Assembly: GCF_000283155.1 (NCBI RefSeq)
Contig: NW_004454159.1
Coordinates: 19,956,669 to 20,020,668, forward strand
Direction: 5' to 3'
DNA: 64,000 nt
Source: Ceratotherium simum simum
Lineage: Eukaryota > Chordata > Mammalia > Perissodactyla > Rhinocerotidae
Position 1 is the first letter of the stretch; each line of letters begins with the position of its first letter. Below the pieces are notes generated by a model that searched no databases, was not told where the DNA came from, and was given only the letters and a program-made list of their open reading frames with translations. Of this stretch, positions 58,555 through 64,000 are shown piece after piece. The translations under genes and the position numbers were made by a program.

Positions 58555-58785
58555 AGGGATGGTGGAAAGAGCATCTGAAACCTGAGATTGAGGATTATGA
58601 CTGAGGTCTTCTTGGTCCTGGTGGTGAGACCTTAGGAAATTCACTGAGGGTCTCCAAACTTTGTTTTCTTCATATGCCAAGCAGGGATATTGCTACCTCC
58701 TCTACTTTGCTTGCACGCTGATTGTGAAGCTCAGTTTCAGTGAGATATTACACGTCAAAGTGCTATACTTTACACTCCCAAAATG
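58555..58785 (+). mobile_element. MIR SINE, diverged
   Basis: It follows the MIR order gatggtggaaagagcatctg, gagaccttaggaaattcact, gggtctccaaactttgtttt, catatgccaagcagggatat, gctacctcctctactttgc, cgtcaaagtgctata. Confidence 0.65.
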
Positions 58786-60144
58786 GTTATTGTTATTATT
58801 GATCTGATGAAAATGTGAATCACTGAAAAAAGAAAACAAAAACAAAAGATAGTAATAATGTGATTCAAACCCATTTGACTGTGGCTAAGAAAAAAATATA
58901 CAGTCCTAGTGCCAAATCTGCATGGTAAAAAGGTGAGACAAAAGAACCTGTGAAATTGTATCTGTCCTAGAAATGAGAGCTACCAAATGAATCGTTCCAT
59001 GGAGTAAGCTCGTAATATTCCAATCACTATTTCCATTTATTGTTTGCTATTCCTTCCATGGAACACAAGTCCAAAAAGTAAACCTACCATTAAAAATCCT
59101 ATTCTCCCCCCAATGGAAGGGTAGAATAAGTTTTATTTCTTTTAACTAAGTCACCTTTAAAATACAGCCTGACTCCTATCTCAACAGCAAAGATCCAGAA
59201 CACCCACCTAGAATTTCCCTGCTCAATACAATCAACCAGGAGCCACTTCTATTCATAAATATAAGCATTTGAGCACAGTGTGTAAGTAGTTGTATACACA
59301 TAAATCCAATTTGGGGACAGGCGAGTTCTAGAGGTGTGAATGTGTGTGTAAATATACTGTAACTCTGTATATTGGAGCCTACAGAGGTTTCTAGTTTTGT
59401 AAAGATATTAATGAGAAATTATAAATCCTTTAGTTTTTGTCAAAAGAAGGAGCTTTATTTTATGCAACATAAAATTAGAATTGCTTTAACTGGCTACCAC
59501 TTTAATATCAACATTTTTATCTAGAGTTAGATTCAAAGCTAAACTTCAATGATTTGACATAAATTGCTCCCCATATGTGAGACGAAAATCACTTGGAGTG
59601 CATTGGCCAGTTCAGGGTTTTTGCTCTGATCTGACTTGAGAGGGTGATTTCTGTTGGAAGCTGAAGAAGAACAGTCCGTGACTTGACTGCAGAAGTCATA
59701 AAAGTCAATAAGCAGATTCACTGACCATTTGTGAACTTTTCATGTGACCCACAGCTGGAGCAAAGGACCTCTTAACTGTGAGTAATTTTTCCTGATGAGA
59801 TTAAAAATTTCTCATTCCAACTTTCCTAAATCTCGAACTTCCGTTACATAGAAAACACACACCCATCACAAAAGGAATTGATTCCAGATGTGCAAGAGGC
59901 CTTGCATGACAGTGTCTAATGACAGTGTCTGGCTTTGATGGTTACAAAGGGACATTTTGGCAGGTTGTCATGATGGTTTTTTTGTTTCTCTCAAACATGA
60001 TGCTGTCAAACCACACTGAAAAACTCACCTGGTTTAGATCTGTATGATTTCTCCCTTATAGAGGAAGGAAAACAAGATAAGAGAATTAGCTGAATGCTCA
60101 CCAGATCACAAGGCTAGAATGTGTGGTTTTGAAACACGAGTATA
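58786..60144. other. single-copy stretch, nothing recognised
   Basis: AT-rich. A minor doublet (gacagtgtctaatgacagtgtct) lies near 59908-59932. No gene is visible. Confidence 0.4.
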
Positions 60145-60275
60145 GGTGAATTTCTCGGTAAGAATTTTATCAATGCTGACTGTGTACCCAGCACTATTCC
60201 ATGCTGTGTGGAGGGAAGAAAGATAGGAGACACTGTCCCAAGCCTTGAGAACTTAAAATGCCTCATGAGCGACAA
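60145..60275 (-). mobile_element. L2 LINE 3' end, antisense
   Basis: Reversed L2 terminus: gctgactgtgtacccagcac, tattccatgctgtgtgg, gacactgtcccaagccttga, gaacttaaa. Confidence 0.6.
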
Positions 60276-60394
60276 GGTTAACGAGAATGAAATTGCCAAT
60301 GTGCTCCCCTAGGACCCTGCATAAAGCATCACTGTATAACCCACACTGGGTTATAATGATCTGTTTGTGTGACCGACGTCACCCACCACATTGG

Positions 60395-60500
60395 GGCCCT
60401 CTCAGCATAGGAACCATGGCACATAGTCTTTGTAAACACAGAGCCCGGAGCCCAGCCCAAAGCATATTCGATAAATGTTAAATCAAGGAATGAAGGAAAC
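60395..60500 (+). mobile_element. L2 LINE 3' terminus, sense
   Basis: It has agtctttgtaaacacagagc, ggagcccagcccaaagcata and attcgataaatgttaaatc, then aggaatgaaggaa. Short and diverged. Confidence 0.5.
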
Positions 60501-61639
60501 CACAGTAAGACAGAGATTAAAGGGCTGTGAGTGCCGTAGGAATTCAAAATGCAATCACACATGAGCCCATTGTGTTGCTGGGAATTACTCAAGAGTTAAT
60601 ATCCTTCCTTCTGCTAATAAGGCATTCCTTCCAATTTCTAAGCACCAATTTGAATTTTCTGCCCTTAATAGTACTATACACTGAGAAACAATGGCTACCA
60701 TGCTGGGAAATAGAGCCTTTATCCTGGGAGTCGATTGCTAAAAAGTAGTCACTCTATTACTGCACAAGAAGGGGAGAAGAGATGTTAAGGGACAACTAGC
60801 AGAGAAATGACGTTGATTTCACTGCTGTGTTTTGGTGGCGGTACATTCCCAAGGAGCAAGACAGTACGCTGCTAGAAAAAATGGGCTCAAACTCAGGTGA
60901 TGGATGGAGATTCTTTTTTTTTTTATTGAAGTATAATTGACATACAAAATTATATTAGTTTCAGATGTACAACATTATGATTCGATATTTGTATATATTG
61001 CTAAATTGTCACCACATTAAGTCTAGTTAACATCGTCACCACACATAGTTACAAAATTTTTTTCTTATGGTGAGAACTTTTAAGATTTACTCTCTTAGCC
61101 ACTTTCAAATATGCAATACAGTATTATTAACTATAGTCACCACGCTGTAAACTATATCCCCATGACATTTATTTTATAAATGAAAGTTTTTACCTTGTCA
61201 CTTTCTTCACCCATTTTACCCACCCCCCTTTCCCCACCTCTGGCAACCACCAATCTGTTCTCTGTATCTATGAGCTTGGTTTTGTTTGTTTGTTTGTTTT
61301 CAATTTCACATATAAGTCAGATCATATAGTATTTGTCTTTCTCTGTCTGGCTTATTTCCCTTAGCATGATGCCCTCAAGATCTATCCATGTTGTTGCAAA
61401 TGGCAAGATTTCCTTCTTTTTTTGGCTGAAAAATACTCCATTGTATAAATACAACACATTTTCTTTATTCATTCATCCATCAATGGACACAGGTTATTTC
61501 CATATCTTGGCTATTGTAAATAATGCTGCAATGAACCTGAGAGTGCATGTATCTTTTCCAGTTAGTGTTTCGATTTTCTTTGGATGAATACCCGGAATTG
61601 CTGGGATGGTAGTTCTATCTTTAATTATTTGAGGAAACT

Positions 61640-61840
61640 TCATACTGTTTTCCATAGTGGCTGCACCAACTTACATTCCCACCAACAGTCCACAAGAGTT
61701 TCCTTTTCTCCACATCCTTGCCAACATTTGTTATTTTTTGTCTTTTTGATAATAGCCATTCTAACAGATGTGAGGTGATATCTCATTGTGGTTTTGATTT
61801 GCATTTTCCTGATGACTAGTGATGTTGAGCATCTTTTCAC
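61640..61840 (-). pseudogene. L1 ORF2 C-terminal cysteine segment (remnant)
   Basis: The minus-strand translation contains the hallmark cysteine-rich motif of the L1 ORF2 C-terminus: [18 protein letters not shown], followed by [10 protein letters not shown]. In an active element this segment aids RNA binding during target-primed reverse transcription. Here it is a 66-codon open island separated from the RT domain by stops and frameshifts. Confidence 0.9.
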
Positions 61841-62841
61841 ATACTTATATGAGTTCTTTATATATTTTAACTATTAATCTCTTATCAGATATACAATTTG
61901 TAAACATTTTCTCCCATTCAGTGGGTTGCCTTTCCATTTTGTTGATGGTTTCCTTTGCTATGCAAAAGCTTTTTTGTTTGATGTAGTCACATTTGTTTAT
62001 TTTACTCTTGTTGCCTTTGCTTTGGGTGTCAGAGACAAAAAATCATTGCCAAGACCAATGTCAGGGAGCTTACCCCCTATGTTATCTTCTACGAGTTTTA
62101 TGGTTTCAGGTCTTACATTCAAGTTTTTAAACCATTTGAGTTAATGTTAGTGTATGGCGTAAGACACTGTTCTAGTTTCATTCTTTTGCACATGGCTGTC
62201 CACTTTTCCCAGCACCATTTATTGAAGAGAATATCCTTTGCCTGTTGTATATTTTTGGCTCCTTTGTCATAAATTAATTGACCATATATGTTTGGGTTTA
62301 TTTCTGGGCTCCCTATTCTGTTCCATTGGTCTATGTGTCTGTTTTTATGACAAAACCATACTGTTTTGATTACTATAGCTTTGTAAAATACTTTGAAGGC
62401 AGGAAATGTGATACCTCAAGCTTTGTTCTTCTTTCTTAAGATTGCTTTGGCTGTTCAGGGTCTTTTGTGGTTCCATACAAATTTTAGAATTGTTTATTCT
62501 ATTTCTGTGAAAAATGCCATTGGAATTTTAATAGGGATTGCATTGAATCTGTAGATTGCTTTGGGTAGTTTGGACATTTTAACAATATTAATTCTTCCAA
62601 TCCATGAGCATGGAATATCTTTCCACTTATTTGTGTCTTCTTCAATTTCTTTCATCAATGTCTTATAGTTTTCAGTCTACAGGTCTTTCATCTCTTTGGT
62701 TAAATTTATTCCTAGATATTTTTTATTCTTTTCGATGCAGTTGTAAATGGGATTGTTTTCTTAATTTCTCTTTCTGATAGCTCATTATTTGTGTATAGAA
62801 ATGCAACAGATTTCTGTATATGGATTTTGTGTCCTGCAATT

Positions 62842-63303
62842 TTACTGAATTCTTATTAGTTCTAACAATTTTTTGGTGGGGTTTTTAGGGTTTTCTATAT
62901 GTAGTATCGTGTCACCTGCAAATAGTGACAGTTTTACTCCTTTCTTTCCAATTTGGATGTCTTTTATTTCTTTTTCTTGCCTAATTGCTCTGGCTAGAAC
63001 TTCCAATACTACATTGAATAAAAGTGGTGAAAGTGGATGTCTTTTTCTTGTTCCTGATCTTTGAGGAAAAGCTTTCAGCTTTCTACGGTTGAATGTGATG
63101 TTAACTGTGGGCTTGTCATATAGGGCCTTTATTATGTTGAGGTACCTTCCCTCTGCATCCACTTTGTTGAGAGTTTGTGTCATAAATGGATGTTGAATTT
63201 TGTCAAATGCTTTTTCTGCAACTGTTGAGATGATCATATGATTTTTATCCTTCGTATTGTTAATGTGGTGTATCACATTGGTTGATTTGTGGTGTTGAAC
63301 CAT
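62842..63303 (-). pseudogene. L1 ORF2 reverse transcriptase palm and thumb (broken)
   Basis: A 153-codon open piece of L1 ORF2. Residues 29-36 (AEKAFDKI) are RT motif A with its metal-binding Asp kept. Residues around 83-100 carry the [19 protein letters not shown] segment (normally Arg-Gln-Gly-Cys-Pro-Leu-Ser-Pro). The catalytic FADD box reads FAGD at residues 128-131, so one essential aspartate is lost (codon at about 62914-62916). The piece is in the same frame as the upstream segment but separated from it by a stop, and it ends in another stop. It cannot encode active RT. Confidence 0.92.
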
Positions 63304-63351
63304 CCTTGCATCCCTGGAATAGTTCCCATTTGATCATGTTCTGTGATACTT

Positions 63352-63762
63352 TTAACGTATTGTTGAATTCACATTTGCTAATATTTCATTGAGGATTTTT
63401 GCATCTATGTTCATCAGGGATATTAGCTTGTAATTTTCTTTTCTTGTGGTATCCTTGTCTGGTTTTGGTATCAGGATAATGGTGGCCTTATAAAATGAGT
63501 TTGGAAGTCCACCGTCTTCTATATTTTGGAAGACTTTGAGAAGGATTGGTACTAATTTTTCTTTGAGATTTTGGTGGAATTCACCAGTGAAGCCATGTAG
63601 CCTCAGACGTTTTTTTGTAGGGAGGTTTTTAATTTCTGATTCAATCTCCTTACTAGTAATTGGTCCGTTCAGATTTTCTATTTCTTCACGATTCAGTCTT
63701 GGAAGGTTGTATGTTTCTAGGAATTTATCCATTTCTTCTAGTTTATCCAATTTGTTGGTCAT
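63352..63762 (-). pseudogene. L1 ORF2 reverse transcriptase fingers (broken)
   Basis: A 136-codon piece immediately upstream, in the same frame as the 62842-63303 segment. It includes [39 protein letters not shown] and [13 protein letters not shown], the conserved N-terminal RT region. It ends at an in-frame TAA (63352-63354). Its upstream end coincides with the 5' truncation point of the element. Confidence 0.92.
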
Positions 63763-63885
63763 TTTTTTTTAAAGTAAGTTAATACCTATTCTATACAAAG
63801 AGGTTAAATAAGGCAAAGTATCTACTTACTAGATTATAAACAGAGTTTAGAGGAAAAATTCCTAGACTTGCCTTCACAGAGATCC

Positions 63886-64000
63886 AATTTTCCACCATTT
63901 CCAAAGTGTGTTCCATGGAACACAGTTTATAGAGAAGCTTTAATAAATATCATTATAAGAAGGGTAGTTCTGTGGTCAAATAAGTTTAGGAAATACTTAT
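63886..64000 (+). mobile_element. old DNA-transposon-like repeat running off the window
   Basis: It carries ccaaagtgtgttccatggaa, cacagtttatagagaagctt and tgtggtcaaataagtttagg. I recognise the pattern as a common eutherian interspersed repeat, probably a hAT-type non-autonomous element, but cannot name it. It is truncated by the window end. Confidence 0.5.

Larger units (their letters stand above)
60913..63765 (-). mobile_element. 5'-truncated L1 LINE, antisense, largest element in the window
   Basis: About 2.85 kb of L1 on the minus strand. The reversed poly(A) is the T run at 60914-60924. It is followed by the reversed 3'UTR (attgaagtataattgacata, gtttcagatgtacaacatta, ctctgtctggcttatttccc), then the distal ORF2 and the reverse transcriptase up to about 63765. 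There the L1 homology stops at ttggtcattttttttt, so the 5' part of ORF2, the endonuclease, ORF1 and the promoter are missing. It is the youngest-looking L1 here, with long readable ORF2 pieces. I found no convincing target duplication. Confidence 0.95.

Noticed and set aside
60001..64000. Intact, mobilisation-competent L1
   Set aside because: The element lacks its 5' half, has in-frame stops and has lost a catalytic aspartate.
1..64000. CRISPR arrays, operons, bacterial or phage genes
   Set aside because: No spaced identical repeats, no Shine-Dalgarno-linked ORF chains. The repeat content is unmistakably mammalian.

Overview
The window is 64 kb of mammalian nuclear DNA from a gene-poor, AT-rich, CpG-poor region. 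I find no intact protein-coding gene, no rRNA or tRNA gene and no CRISPR array. The best lineage clue is three copies of a tRNA-derived SINE of the equine ERE type, with the conserved head ggggccggcccNgtggc and a duplicated gctcagggctgatcttcctca tail. ERE elements are known from Perissodactyla (horse, rhinoceros, tapir), so the sequence is probably perissodactyl. The species cannot be settled from this window. The general eutherian repeats (L1, L2, MIR, MER5A, MaLR and ERVL-type LTRs) fit this.

Layout. 0-7 kb: an L1 3' end, L2 and MIR fragments, a MER5A and a degraded LTR. 7.7-10 kb: three open, protein-like segments of unknown origin, with a roughly 130-bp direct duplication wedged between and beyond them. 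10.8-13.7 kb: an ERVL-type LTR with an AT-rich expansion, an antisense L2, a MIR and an unassigned LTR-like island. 14-17.6 kb: mostly single-copy. 17.7-21.7 kb: an ERE and several old L1 pieces. 23-24.3 kb: single-copy and rich in TAAT cores. 24.3-25.2 kb: two ERE SINEs facing each other. 26-30 kb: mostly single-copy. 30-32.9 kb: an antisense L2 that carries an LTR-like insertion and a 5'-truncated L1 insertion. 33-45 kb: scattered MIR, L1, L2 and LTR, with an L1 at 41.5-42.4 kb bounded by a target-site duplication. 45-50 kb: a long stretch with no recognised repeat. 50-60 kb: MIRs, a MaLR LTR with a perfect 5-bp duplication, microsatellites and an L1 nested in another L1-type tail. 60.9-63.8 kb: the largest element, an antisense 5'-truncated L1 with recognisable but broken ORF2. 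The last bases enter another old repeat that runs off the window.

No genes here act together. The window is best read as gene-desert or deep-intron sequence whose content is layered transposon insertions. Function, if any, would be regulatory and sits in the single-copy blocks, which cannot be judged without cross-species alignment. Repeat family names come from recalled consensus patterns, not a database search, and most boundaries are good to about 10-30 bp except where target-site duplications fix them.
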